From Isoetes taiwanensis (taxonomy: Eukaryota > Streptophyta > Lycopodiopsida > Isoetales > Isoetaceae): 64,000 bases of DNA. The first letter of the stretch is position 1, and every line of letters starts with the position of its first letter. The notes beneath the pieces are model-generated. The model saw only the letters and a list, made by a program, of their open reading frames with translations, made no database searches and was not told the DNA's origin. Of the stretch, positions 11,442 through 30,730 are shown one piece after another. A program made the translations under genes and the position numbers. The DNA lies in the NCBI GenBank assembly GCA_021234155.1, contig JAJEKV010000040.1:12974719-13038718 (forward strand). Direction: 5' to 3'.

Positions 11442-11786
11442 TGTTAGAGCCTGAACTCTAACCTTGCACCCAACAATCCAAGCTCAATCTATCAAATCAA
11501 GGCACAAGACAAAGAATCATCATCTCCATAGCTAGATCAAGCAAAATACTCTCTCCCTCAATACACCGTCTCTCTGTCTCTGTTCTTCTCTCTCTGCTCA
11601 GATAATACAGTGATCATCATGGATACGTGCAAATATCCTGCACGCGTGCATGTGTGTACATCACTCCATATACGGTATACTATCTTCTATACCACCTCAA
11701 TAGTGGTGAATGTGGTGAGTGGTGACAAGTGTGGTGAGTGGTGACGAGTGTGGTGATGAGTGTGGTGAGTGGTGATCACCCCAACA
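11442..11786 (-). repeat. 5' LTR of LTR element 1
   Basis: 345 bp with the same TG...CA ends as the partner at 4791-5123. It has an extra TCATC-type repeat, an extra GTGGTGA unit and lacks a 16-bp insertion seen in the partner. Only a couple of substitutions were noticed by eye. For minus-strand transcription it contains the promoter, but no convincing TATA box was assigned. Confidence 0.93.
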
Positions 11787-13269
11787 GGAAGCCACCTGCC
11801 AAAGCTAGATTAAACATATCTGCCAGCTTATTTTCAACTGCCTCCCCAGCCCATTTAAGCAGTTCTGCCACGAGGCCGCAAGCATCAGCTGCTTTGCCAT
11901 TAGCAAGTCTCTTGAGTCCCCCTCGTACATCCTCTACAGTGAAAGTCAGCATACTTGCCATAGTCTCTGTGTCATCTGCCATCTTTTTGCCCCCGGGCAC
12001 ATCATAAAGCTTGCGCACATGCGCCATAAGCATCTCTACTCGCAATTCATTATCCGCATGCTTCAAAGGTTTGAGTCGCTTCCAGAATTTTTTTGGGTCC
12101 ACCAACAACTCTTTTACCATCTTCTCATGTTTCCTGTATAGAAACGCTCTCTTTTTGTTTTTTATCAGCTTAATGTACTCCTTTCGTTCATGTGCCTTAG
12201 CTGCTCCATGTGATGATTTGAATTTTTCCCGCTGTCGCTTGCATTCCATGTCAAACCAGCCATTGCAGGGTAATCCCATCTTTTGGCGATAAGAGACAAA
12301 ACAGATGTCTGCTGATTGAAGCAAAGTATTGGTCAACATATCACTTATCTCCTGTAATGGGTTCGGCCACACAAGAGCCTTGACTTTCTCCTCGCATATA
12401 TCACTGTATTCCTCTGCCTTATCATATCTCAACCGCAACTGTTGTTTTTTTGTGGTATCAACCCGCTGCATGCCATGCAATTGCACCCTTATTTCAATAA
12501 ATATCGGGACATGGTCCGAGTTTTCATTCTCATCCCCAATGGATATGCTAACAATATGTTCCCCAAAGGAAGGTTTAGCAATGACCTAGTCTACCACGCT
12601 TGCATTCTTACAGGTGCATTTACCCGATCTCGGGTATCTTGTTGTGCCATTGAAAATTACCATGTTAAAACCGCTACACATATGTAGAACTTGTCGGCCT
12701 TGCGGAGTTGGCCATTTCACCATATCATCAGATATCCTATTCCACCCAGTTTTCTCAAGTTCACCACTATCCATCATCTCCAACCACTCCTCATTCCCAT
12801 CTGGGCTTACCAATGCTGCTTGGTTATTACCAGTGCATCCATTAAAATCCTCCAATAGCAAAACTTCCCCTGTTTTACTCATTGCCAGGATATCCTGCTC
12901 TAAGTGGAAAAACGGGTCATCCCGATCAAGGTCTCCTTTATCATACACCGGTGAATCCCTGGGCGGAAAATAATAACCAGCAACATATATTTTGCCTGTT
13001 CTACCAGCTAGCTCAATCCAGATACTCTGCGGTGATGCCTTATGCCTTAGCACCTCTATTGCATGCGTAATTTCATTCCTAGCATAGCAAGCAATACCTC
13101 CAAAACTTTTAAGCCTCCATCCCTTATTGTTCCAAACAGAATGTAACAAAGTAAAACCAAAAATATCTGGCAGACCTTTCTCCTCATGTTCGCATGTTTC
13201 CAAGAAAAAAATTATATCAACATTATCTAAAACTTCTGACATGGTAATAATGTATTTATATTCCAGCAA
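11787..13269 (-). pseudogene. LINE family 1 ORF2, AP endonuclease and linker
   Basis: Frames 13269-12586 and 12486-11776 are in the same phase, separated by a TAG at 12588-12586 inside the endonuclease. Visible endonuclease motifs are FFLETCE, LLEDFNGCTGN (usual GDFN, here EDFN), a C-terminal SVVD motif broken by the stop, and NSDHVPI. This enzyme nicks the target DNA for priming. The linker (WFDMECKRQREKFK and so on) runs to the LTR insertion, where the RT begins on the other side. Glu for Gly before DFN and the nonsense codon show decay. Confidence 0.88.
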
Positions 13270-13292
13270 GCTAACCTGACAGTCGATATTTG

Positions 13293-14186
13293 CTATGCAT
13301 CCTCGATCACCGCCTTCCCCCCTCTCCAGTATGCACGCTTTCCAGATGCCCGGGCTTCCTTCATCTTCAGAATGTCATATTTCCTTTGCTGAAACTGAAT
13401 TTTAGTCAAGTCATCATTTACCCAGATGTGTTGCCCCCTTAGCAAAGATCGCTTCTGCATAATCCTCGTCTTAGCCTCCTTGCCTGCACACTTCACCAAT
13501 ATGTTGCGAGTACCTTCACCCTTCTTTCCAACCCTGTATGCCTCCAATATGTCCACCTGCACCTGCATGTTATCCGCCAAGAAGTTTTGCACTGTAGCCA
13601 ACGTGTTTTCATTTTCCTCTTCCGGCAGCCCCGATATTCGGATGTTGTTTGCTTTGGTTTCTCTTTCATGCATATCAGTGAGCTGCTCCATCTTCTCATT
13701 CAGTATGCCTATGGCCTCCTGAAATTCTTCTGATCCTCTCTCATCATGTAGTGGACGAGGTGCTTCCGAGATGCTTGCCATTTGCTGCTTTAAAACTGAA
13801 TTTTCTTGCTTCAATGAACATAAAGATTCATTCATACCTTGTAGTAATTTTAGCATTTGTATCTGGTGTTCTGCTGCATCTTTTCTTGCCCGCTCTGCTT
13901 CCCTCCTAGATTGCTCCATTGACTCTAAAATTTTCATCATAACTGATAGCAGCTGTCCCATGATCATCTCTCCTGGGGTATGAAATTGCCCAATGCCCAT
14001 TAAACCTGGTATGATCGGAGTCATGCTGCTCTGGCCTGATGGGTTTTTCTCCCCTGTGTCTTCCTCGCTGCTTGATTCTGAATCTTCCGAGCTCCCTGAG
14101 TCAGCCGTTATGGATTTGGCTGCTACCACCCCGGATCGCCGGGTTGCGGACCTCGGTCCCCGTTGTTGCAGCCGTGATTCACGCAC
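13293..14186 (-). CDS. LINE family 1 ORF1 (RNA-binding, L1 ORF1p-like)
   Basis: A 297-codon intact frame. Residues about 1-75 are basic then Ser/Glu-rich. Residues about 95-190 form a coiled coil (ESMEQSRREAERARKDAAEH, LKQENSVLKQQM). The last 110 residues contain NNIRISGLPEEENENT and RNILVKCAGKEAKTRIM, then IWVNDDLTKIQFQQRKYD, matching the RRM and C-terminal domain layout of L1 ORF1 proteins. It would trimerise and coat LINE RNA. It is separated from the endonuclease frame by about 24 bp. Confidence 0.82.
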   Translation of the reverse strand: MRESRLQQRGPRSATRRSGVVAAKSITADSGSSEDSESSSEEDTGEKNPSGQSSMTPIIPGLMGIGQFHTPGEMIMGQLLSVMMKILESMEQSRREAERARKDAAEHQIQMLKLLQGMNESLCSLKQENSVLKQQMASISEAPRPLHDERGSEEFQEAIGILNEKMEQLTDMHERETKANNIRISGLPEEENENTLATVQNFLADNMQVQVDILEAYRVGKKGEGTRNILVKCAGKEAKTRIMQKRSLLRGQHIWVNDDLTKIQFQQRKYDILKMKEARASGKRAYWRGGKAVIEDA

Positions 14187-14348
14187 TGCTCGCTATTATC
14201 CCTGTTGTTTTCACTGCAGATATTTCCCCTTTTTTTATATCGTGCTTTACAGGTGCCACTGCTACAGCCACATCAGGAACAACCAATGATGCCCCACCTC
14301 GACCTGCCTTGCCCCCATCTCCGTCATCTAGTTTTGTGCGCCATAGTT

Positions 14349-15660
<1,312 letters not shown>

Positions 15661-15722
<62 letters not shown>
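15661..15722. repeat. (GA)n microsatellite
   Basis: 31 AG units running into the ATGAA pentamer tail of the next LINE copy. Confidence 0.97.
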
Positions 15723-22363
<6,641 letters not shown>

Positions 22364-22522
22364 GGTCTCTACCATAGGACCGGTTGGTCATACATGAACC
22401 TGTGATCTCGAGACAATGGATTTTTAAGGTCCACATTACAAGACCGATATTGACCAGGTTTAAACTCGTGATCTCGGGTGTGGCGGTTTAAGGTCCTGCC
22501 ACTAGACCATGCCCCGAAGGGT
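22364..22522 (-). repeat. tRNA-derived SINE-like repeat, apparently dimeric
   Basis: Read on the minus strand from 22522 it has an A-box-like TGGTCTAGTGGCAGGACC and, about 35 bases on, a B-box-like CACGAGTTTAAACCTGG. A second diverged unit follows, with ATCACAGGTTCATGTATGACC in the B-box position. The units share the spacing and the words AAGGTC and TGATCTCG. This is the layout of an RNA polymerase III-type tRNA SINE, here duplicated. Source tRNA and any tail are not identified. Confidence 0.55.
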
Positions 22523-22739
22523 GTGACTAGCTTTTTATGCTTCTGGAATCTTTGAAAGCTCAATTCTCACCTTCCTTCAGATTTTGTTGCATAGACTGAC
22601 CACCTCAAGTGATCTAGAGGTCCTGGCCTAGTTGGCATCCTTTGTCAATACGTAATAGCATTGAGGTTGGGGATTTAGCCAGAAATCTCCCCAACATTTT
22701 GGAGGTCCTACTAAGATCATTTCTTGAGATCTCAAACTC
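22523..22739. other. leader-like DNA before the decayed gypsy gag
   Basis: Non-coding. The sequence TTTTGGAGGTCCTACTAAG near 22695 sits where a primer-binding region would be, but no LTR could be recognised, so this is not claimed. Confidence 0.3.
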
Positions 22740-25700
22740 ATGGCTCTAAGGAAGAATATTGATGTAAATTTACTTGCAAAGACACCTAAAGTATCAGAAC
22801 AAGGAAGTCTTCCACAAGTTGTTGCAATACAAGCAAATCGAGGTTTGCCTTATCAATTTGAATTTAACATGCATGTGCCAGCACCTGTATTTGATTCAAG
22901 CACAAATGCGAACCACTTTCTAAAGATTTTTGATGAATATTATCAGAAGTATGACTACAAGAAAGCTTCAAAATTGTTTCAAGCAACGATGAAGTGAGAT
23001 TTTGGCTAGACTACGTGATCAGCATGGGTACAAATTCATGGAATGACATGGTGCAGAAGTTACTTGGTCATTTTGGTAAGGTATCTACACCTCAAGATCT
23101 ACTTTATGAGCTGCAGAGCTGTTCCGTCAAGATAGGTGAAAGTGTGAACCAATATGTAGAAAGATTCAATCACTACTTGCTAAAGTGCCAAACGAACAAC
23201 ATATCTAACCATACCTTTGCATCATGTTGCTTGTTTTATTAGAGGACTAACAATCAAGAAGAAGATACATGGGAAGCTATTGAAGATCCAAAAACAAGGT
23301 CTTGTTATAGGGCTTTTGCAAAGGCGACAAAGATTGCAGACATGTTATCAGACTTTCCAGATGAATATCCCACCTATATGACTTTTATCCAGAAAATTAT
23401 CATGAAGGGCCAATTCTTGTGTACGTTGTATAAAACGAAAAACAAAAAAAAAGGGTAAGGATGATGAAGACGAGGTAGCAGAGGTTAAAGCAGAGATGTC
23501 CAAGATCTCTGGAGCTGTGGCAGAGGTTACAAAGCAACTATTTGAGCTCGAGGCTTCTAAACCACCTCTAAGAACTTGTTTTCCTTGCATTCATTCTTCT
23601 AAGACACATCTGATATTTGTTGGTACAAATCTTGTTTAAAATGTGGAAAGAAGGGACGCTATAGAAAAGAATATCCTATGTATACTTTCTGCAAAGAGAT
23701 AGGCACTACGAAGATAGGTGTGATGTCAAAGAATATTTAAGTAAGTAAGAAATCAATAAGTAACTTGAAGGGAGCTCTGCAGTGAGATTTATGGAGGTAT
23801 TTGAAGAGCAAGAATAGGTAATGGCAATGCAACATGTGTTGAGAACAAAGAATCAAACAATGAGGATGCAGAGGTAAGAAAAGCCAGAGAAATTTCAGCC
23901 AAGGCTGCTCAGGTAGTGCCACTACCTCGTTCAAAAACTTCAAGAAAAAATAGAAATAGAGTTGATGAATTGGATGCAATAAGAATTTCAAAGTGAGTGT
24001 AGATTTGCTGACTTTGCTTAGAATTGCATCTAGCTGTAGAGACAAAGTTATAAACTCCTCTAATAGAGAGGAAAATCATTACTTATGCAAGATCAAGTGT
24101 TAGAGATAAGACTATTCTAACTCAAGGGGAAAAAGGCCCTGGAGCTTTCACATGCACAGCCAGACAGCTGATGTTTAAAGTTCTGCGATGGTGGCTCACC
24201 CTTGATGTGATGCCACAACACGCCATGAGATGTGGCCTGGAGATTGATCAAAGTTCATCTGTAGTCCTTAAATCGTTCTCCAATGCCAAGATCTATCCAG
24301 TTGCCACAAGAGTGCCTATTGAGCTATAGATAAGATATTTAACAGCTTGCCAATGAGCAACAACTTCAAAGTTTTCTTGATGATTTATGTTTGGGTAGTA
24401 CAGACAAAGAATGCAGGGAATGTGATGTCAGCCTAAACTTAAAGAAGTGCATCTTCCTATGCTCAAAAGGCCAATTGCTTGGACCTGAGGTCTCATCTCA
24501 AGATACTCGGGTGGCTGAGGACAAGCTGGAAGCATTAAAGGAGCTAGTACCACCAAAAATCCTCAAATAGATTAAGAGTTTTATGGAAATGATGAGTTTT
24601 CCAAAAACGTATGTTCCTAAATTTTCTCTTATTCTAAGTCCTATAGACAGTCTGACCAAGGTCGGTAAGATTAACAAGCATGAGAGCAAATTTGTAGGTA
24701 CATAATGGATACAAGAATGCCAAAAAACATTTGATGATCTCATCAATGCCATTTTCCAATCTGAAGTACTAAAGCCCTTGAATCTCGACTTGCTTATTCA
24801 AGCATATATTAGTGTTACCAAACATGGTGTAGGATTAGTATTGATGCAAGGCCAAAATGTTATTTCATTTTCTAGTAAGATGTGGTCAGATGTTGAACAA
24901 ATATATGCAAGAATGAAGAAAAGTGCAATATTTAGCGCGATTTGGCATAAAGAACTTGAGGTTATATAGCAAAACCCTCTATTTCTTTTGTTACAAACTA
25001 AAGCTAGATTATGTAGATGGCCTTGCAAAGTGCAAGACCACAGTATCGTAGTAAAAAGATTTAAGAATATCAAAGTCCTAGTGGTTACTTGACTCACAAA
25101 AAAAAATTTGAGTATAAAGATTTGGAAAGTTTGAATGGAAAGCCTATTGAGGATAATCTAACTGTTGTGTTGTCAAGCATATTTGATAATGATTGGTAGG
25201 ACCCTATTATATGATAGTTGAAGCATGGAAGCCTCCCAGAGAACATGAGTATCAGCCACCAAATGAGAAGATTCAAGGAGAAAGTGGCAAGTTTCAGATT
25301 AGTTAGAGAAGTTTTGTGCAAGATAAACCATGAAGGCATTATGCAATGATATGTAAACAAAGCTGAAGCAGAACTGGTATTGGAAGCATGCCAACAAGAC
25401 ATATGTAGTGGACACTTTACATCAGATGCAATTGCAAAGAAGATATTGAGGACATAGTATTATTTGCCAAGTGTGTTCAAAGATTGCTATGAGAACATTA
25501 AGAGATGTTACAAATATCAAGTTTTTGATCAATGGATGTTGCAACCTGATGCTTTCACAGCCATGACTTCAACAAGGCCAAGGCCATTTCAAATGTGGGA
25601 ATTTGATTTTGTAAGTCCAATCAATCCACATTGAAATGAATATATTATTGTAGCCATTGACTACTTTATCAAGTGGGCAGAGGTTGAGCCTTTTGAGACA

Positions 25701-25811
25701 GGCGAATGCTTTCAAAACAGCCAGGTTTATTCATTCGTTTTCAAATGATGTGAGTGCTACTAAGATTTTGAAGGTGAAGCGTGCCAAGAGTTCTGCTTAT
25801 TACCCCCTGGG
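22740..25811 (+). pseudogene. decayed Ty3/gypsy retrotransposon without LTRs
   Basis: Plus-strand remnant in the order gag, RT, RNase H, integrase, all full of stops and frameshifts. Gag covers 22740-23240 (NHFLKIFDEYYQKYDY, INQYVERFNHYLL-type capsid wording). The RT thumb region is at 24380-24560 (LNLKKCIFLCSKGQLLG). RNase H is at 24778-24969 (GVGLVLMQGQNVISFSSK, with the first Asp motif degraded). The integrase is at 25380-25811 (WEFDFVSPINPH, YFIKWAEVEPF), stopping at SSAYYPLG before the catalytic Glu. No LTR pair or target duplication was found, so it is an old truncated copy. Confidence 0.82.
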
Positions 25812-25980
25812 CGACTTGTAATTTGAAGTTTCAACTTTGACTTATAGTCAAAATTTCAAGTGACTTATAATTGATATTTATCTTATTAAACTTGAAGAAA
25901 TTCTATTCAAATAGTATACCCACTAATGTAAATGCTTGTATGCATATGATACCAAAAAAAAAAGCAAAATAAATGATCAT
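25812..25980. other. short AT-rich spacer
   Basis: Contains a run of 10 A at about 25954-25963. No feature recognised. It ends at the pentamer tail of the next LINE. Confidence 0.4.
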
Positions 25981-26258
25981 AGAATAGAATAGAATAGAGT
26001 AGAGTAGAGTAGAGTAGAGTAGAGTAGAATAGAATAGAAGGGTTTTTATCGTCTACGAAAACCAAACGACCTATGGGACCCAATAAAATGGCGCAGCAGG
26101 CTTATTACTGTCTGGGTTATGAAAATCCTACCTTGGAGGGTTTTTGGAGGAAAAATAGTGACAAAAATAAGAATGTTATCAAACTGCGTAAATATACATC
26201 ATGAGAAAAATATACACACACGTCAGGCGAGTGCTCAATTGCCGGTCCATGACCTCCT

Positions 26259-26843
26259 TGTTTGGGGTCTGGGTTCGGGAACTCCTGGAAGACAGTCCTC
26301 TGTGAGAACCCGTGGATCTAACAGGAGAGTCCGGGGGACTATGTCACGCGGGATTTGCAAGAAGAGAAGAAAAAGAAGAAAACAGAACAATGAGAGAAAG
26401 ATGATAAGCTTCCTTGATATCAATGATGAAAATACATGAGCTCTCGCAATAGAGAGAAAACTGAAAGGAGACAAGACTCAAAACTCATCTAAAAACTCAT
26501 GTGCTAGCTCTACTCATATATATAGTACAATGGCCTTGGGCCCAATATATAGACACTCGACCGATCTGGGGTGCCGACTCACGGAAGGAGGCCGATTCTG
26601 CAGGAATGTTGGCGGTGCCTCTTGAAGTGCCTAGAATCACGCCGACGCTGAAGCGGTGTGGGCGGTGACGGGTCACTTGTCCGAGCCTCTTGTTGGACCC
26701 GCTGGGCTTTGATTGCGTGGTCTGGCCGCTTGGTCTTCTGCTGAGCCTTTGATGGCCCGACCGTGGTACGACCGGGATCCTTGAGCTTGACCTGGTCTGT
26801 CGTATGCATGAATAGTCCTGTACCAGGAGGCACAGGACTAACA
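26259..26843 (-). repeat. 3' LTR of LTR element 2
   Basis: 585 bp, TG...CA, paired with 36724-37304. Shared blocks include GGTTCGG, ACAGTCCTCTGTG and the terminal GTACCAGGAGGCACAGGACT. Differences are scattered substitutions and short indels. Confidence 0.93.
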
Positions 26844-26857
26844 CTCCCCCCCACCAA
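26844..26857 (-). promoter_or_regulatory. polypurine tract of LTR element 2
   Basis: On the minus strand the bases next to the 3' LTR read TGGTGGGGGGGAG. A purine run in this position primes plus-strand DNA synthesis in LTR retrotransposons. Confidence 0.7.
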
Positions 26858-28047
26858 ACGACACTCAGAGTGAAGAAAAGGAGGAAGTGTTTCTGAGGGC
26901 GGGAAGCCATCTGTCTGAAAGTGATCCTCACGGGAGTGAGGACGGGCACCATTATGGTACTGGCTTATGAGATCCTGGCGTGATTGAAGAGCAGGAGGAG
27001 TGTTTTGGCCAAGGATCCGCATCAATAAGAAAGCGAGAGCCGCACCATGTCTTCAAGGGGCGGCGTGGGCGCCTCAAGAAATGTGTAATCGACATTCCAT
27101 GAGGAGACAGTCTCAAGGCCAAAGGCATCGATTAGCGGCATTTGGATTGCAGTGAAAAATGGGACGCTGCCGATTTAAGGAGCTTAGCAAAATGCATTTG
27201 AGAGCAGCATAAAATCCCCGCTTGAAGATGGATGTAAGGATCGGGTGAGGTGGAGGCATTTTGCAAGAAGGTGTCAAGACCATGAAGCGCATCTGGGCCG
27301 TTTGCCAACCACGCTCATTAGCAATGTAGATCCAATTGGTGGTGGTGTCAGAGTGGCACCTTCTTCCCAATGTGGCGGGCGAACAAAACGTGGATCCCAC
27401 AGGAGATCCGCCGAGATCGAGGTGGTGTCCACCGCATGACCATCCATGACCTTGGTCCAAAAGGAAGGCGCCAATCGAAGTCAGGAACCCGGGGCGTGGA
27501 GGTACGCCTGGGGAAGCATAGGGAGAAGGAACCATGCCCGTGGGCGTGGGTTCTTGCGGTCTCCCTGAATTGACCGACAAGATCACGGATCAAGAGCGAC
27601 ACCAACGATCCCAAAGAGGAGCAGAGAGAGAGTTGGCGGGGAGGGCTATCCCATCCCGGGGGGCAGATCTTGCTATCCAACAGGGCTTATGGCGATTGTA
27701 ACCCGCGAGTCTTTGCATATAAATTTGTGCATAGGGAAGATCCTGGGATGTCCTAGATACTTCGATTTGTTGCAGCGCTTCCGCTTTGCCGAGGAGAGAT
27801 AAATGATTGGCAAGCTCGGGCATGTACTCGATGAAGAGTTTGGGTCCGGAAAGGGATCCGCAAGATATGGATTGTTATCCCGAAGCACCCATTACCACGA
27901 TGGGGTCACCCGAAAAAGGCTGGCGTGGCCCATTTCCAAAGTTTTCTGTGTATCACCCGGATAGAAATCATGAAATATGTAAGCCATGGGCTGAACCACT
28001 CTGAAGGTGATAAAGTCCGGATGACACGGTGTATATGAGATCAAAGA

Positions 28048-29803
28048 CTACAACAAAGACAACCCTTTGTCTTCAATGGAGAGTTCGGGCCAAACCGAAG
28101 AAAATCTGCACCGCTTCGGGGAATATCCACGGGGCCATCGCGCATGCCACCGCCGAAAGGAAGAGGTGGCGTCGAGCAACCACATAATCGTGATAGCGAG
28201 GAGGGCTGGGAAGTCAACAGGCATTACGTGAAGAATGGCAGTATGGGCGTCAAGTTTTGCTTGAGCCTCATCAGCAGACTGAATAGCTTGCTGCAGCTGT
28301 TGTTCGAGATCACGGATCCGGTTGTCCCTTTCGGCGGCGGCGGCGTGGCCCGGTCCGCGGACCCGTTCCCGAAGTGTTGACCTGGGAGGAGGATTTCCCC
28401 GGAGTATTGAGACGAAGCACGGCAATCTCCGCGTCATCCAGTATCTTCTGTTTCTGCACCTCTGTAAGCTGATCTTGAAGAGAGGTGAGCTGAGAGGTCT
28501 GTGTCGAAAGCTGAGCCGTCAAGGAGGCAACTTGAGCGTCCCGTGCTGAAAGGTTTTGAACTTGAGTGCTGAAATTTTCACCACGATTGGAGTACAAGGC
28601 ATTGAGCTTAGCAATATCTGCGTCCTTGGTATTTTCGGGGAGGCGGCTTTGGACTTGTTGTGCTCCAATAAAGTCTGAATTTCTGACTGGAGCTGAGCCT
28701 GTTGATCTGCGAGTTGGCTGACTTGAGCTTGTGCACTTTTGAGATCTGCATGAGCCTGTAAGAGAGCTTCATGCTTGTCTTGAAGTTTGGCCTCCAAAGT
28801 TGCAACTTGGGCAGTTGCAGCTTGAAGGTCCTGGTGTACTGCATCAGAGGCCTCGAGTGCCCGTTGAACCCCGCTCATAAGAGCGTCTTGGGATTCTTGT
28901 AACTTGAGCGGCGGCTTGAGCATCCTGGCGATCTTGATACAACAAGCGGCGAGGGTGTTGTGGTGGTGGGCCGGGGCATTTGCTGGTTTGGGATGTTTGG
29001 GAAAAATGGTGTGAAGTGGATGGTGTAGCGGAGGAGGAGACAGTGACATGGGTGTGCGGACTGTGGACATGACCAGGGGAAGACGGGCGTGAAGTGCCAG
29101 CTTGGTGAGTTATTGGAAGGGAGCGCTGAGTGGAATTATGAGAATTTGGTGGTGTGGGAGGGAAGTAATGACGGATGAGGGCTTGAAAGTGGCCTCCCAC
29201 GTAAACTTGAAATGGAAGTGGTACCCCTAAGCCGGTCCATTTCTTGAGAAGACGATAGAACATCATTTGGGGCCAATCTATGTGGTGTTTGGAGTGTGTA
29301 GCAGTGAGGACCAGGTTATAGAAAAGCTTATTGATATGGGTAACACCCAAGGAACTTTCGCCACAGAAATTTAACAAAGGTTTCGTGAGGCTTGTCGATA
29401 TTGGGTCGACGATGGACATTGGCATGATAAGCAGGTGCACCAAACTCGTGACATCGAGATCCTGTATAGCGGCACCATGATACACAAAGGGGGTGTGCAA
29501 GGGAATATGAAATACCTCAGAAATCAAATGTTGAGTCAACGAAATGGTGGTGCCATCGACCACGATGGGTGTAGCCTAGCCTTATGCGGGTACGTTAACG
29601 ATATTGGCGATGAACCGCTTAACCGGTCGATTTGGAGCGGAAGTTCCATTTGAGAGAATTCAAAGCTGGTGTCGTTCAGCGACTTCTTTATTTGGGCCAA
29701 CAAGGGCTTCACTTTAAAGTGGGCGTCAAGAAGGATCTGAGATGCAAAAGGGCGGATCCTTGGGAGCGGTAGCTTGAAGTGTAGAAAATCTTGGGGCAGC
29801 CAT
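28048..29803 (-). pseudogene. extra ORF of LTR element 2, downstream of pol
   Basis: Decayed minus-strand coding region beginning near 29803 (MAAPRFSTLQATAPKD) and passing through frames 29563-28844, 29070-28519, 28597-28310 and 28437-28048. The N-terminal domain has VDGTTISLTQHLISEVFHIP and FYRLLKKWTG, resembling proteins annotated in plants as putative plant transposon protein. Then come a Ser/Pro/His-rich linker and a long coiled coil (DLQAATAQVATLEAKL, LADQQAQLQSEIQTLL). A hydrophobic stretch near 28175-28215 could be a membrane segment, but this is weak. It occupies the position of env-like genes in some Ty3/gypsy lineages. Confidence 0.6.
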
Positions 29804-30730
29804 GGTAACGATGTGCAGAAACGAAGAGTGATTCCAAAGGCGGAAGACGAAAGTCGAGCGCGGAGGACGAAGGCGCAGAGGAACTAAAAGGTTTGTTTTA
29901 GGGCGCATAACCGAGGAGGCTAAGAGGTATGAAGAGTGCGAACTGGAACCGTTGATGGTGCAGTGGCAAAAGATGCCAAGAAGGGTATTGAGAGGCAAAA
30001 ATTTGGCTAAGTCCCAAAAAACGTAAGGGAGAAGCAATGAACGGTGAGGATGAAACATGAAAGAAGGATCGGATGTGACAGTGGCAAAAGGACACACATT
30101 AATGTTCGACGGGCGTGAAAAGAAGGAATGGCATTCAATGGCAACTCAAAGTGGGATATCATTAAAAGGAATGTGTCGGAAGGTACCATGGCTAGATATG
30201 CCGGGAGAAAAGATTCTCATTTTAGAAACGACCTTGCATTGCAAAACACGTTGGCGATTTGTGTGATTGGTCCACGTCGACAAGGAGTTCCTCGATTGGC
30301 TATATAAGGCGAACCGAGGAACGAAGGCATCCGATGGCGCTCGGTATGGCTGCTTCTGGCGGCTTGAAGCGAAAGGCGCACGATGCCCACTTGTCGGAGT
30401 GGATCACTTGCAAGATGAATTGTGCGGATCTGGGCGCTGCCACAACGGGTGGCATTCGAATGGGCGGCTGGTGTCTTGGGATGGCTGAACATCCCGACCA
30501 AGACCAACGGGATGGAGGTGGTTCGCACCTTCACTGGGATCCGGGCGGAACCTCTACCATCTCCTTCAAGATCACCTACGCCCAACCCGAGTAGAGGGTT
30601 TTTCCTCTTAGGACTTAGTAAATAGGGCTCTGAGCCCGTTTTTGTATATAGGGCAGTGCCCATAGCGGAAATAGCTGGGCTGCGCCCACATTTTGTAAAA
30701 ATCTCCACTATAATATAATATACCGCCTTC

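Larger units (their letters stand above)
4791..11786 (-). mobile_element. LTR element 1, Ty3/gypsy (non-chromovirus)
   Basis: A 7.0-kb LTR retrotransposon inserted in ORF2 of the LINE. LTRs lie at 4791-5123 and 11442-11786, both TG...CA, with a 5-bp target duplication GGAAG (4786-4790 and 11787-11791). Coding order on the minus strand is gag, protease, RT, RNase H, integrase, which is the Ty3/gypsy order. RT wording such as FLDGYSGYNQIQI and the lack of a chromodomain after the integrase point to the plant Tat/Athila-type side (inference). The LTRs differ mainly by indels, so insertion is recent, yet pol carries several frame breaks. Confidence 0.95.

Noticed and set aside
22680-22715. Primer-binding site of the decayed gypsy element
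   Set aside because: There is no LTR next to it and no match to a known primer tRNA that I could confirm.
26119-27025. Overlapping open frames in and beside the 3' LTR of element 2
   Set aside because: Both strands are open over the same stretch, similar frames recur in the other LTR, and no protein family was recognised.
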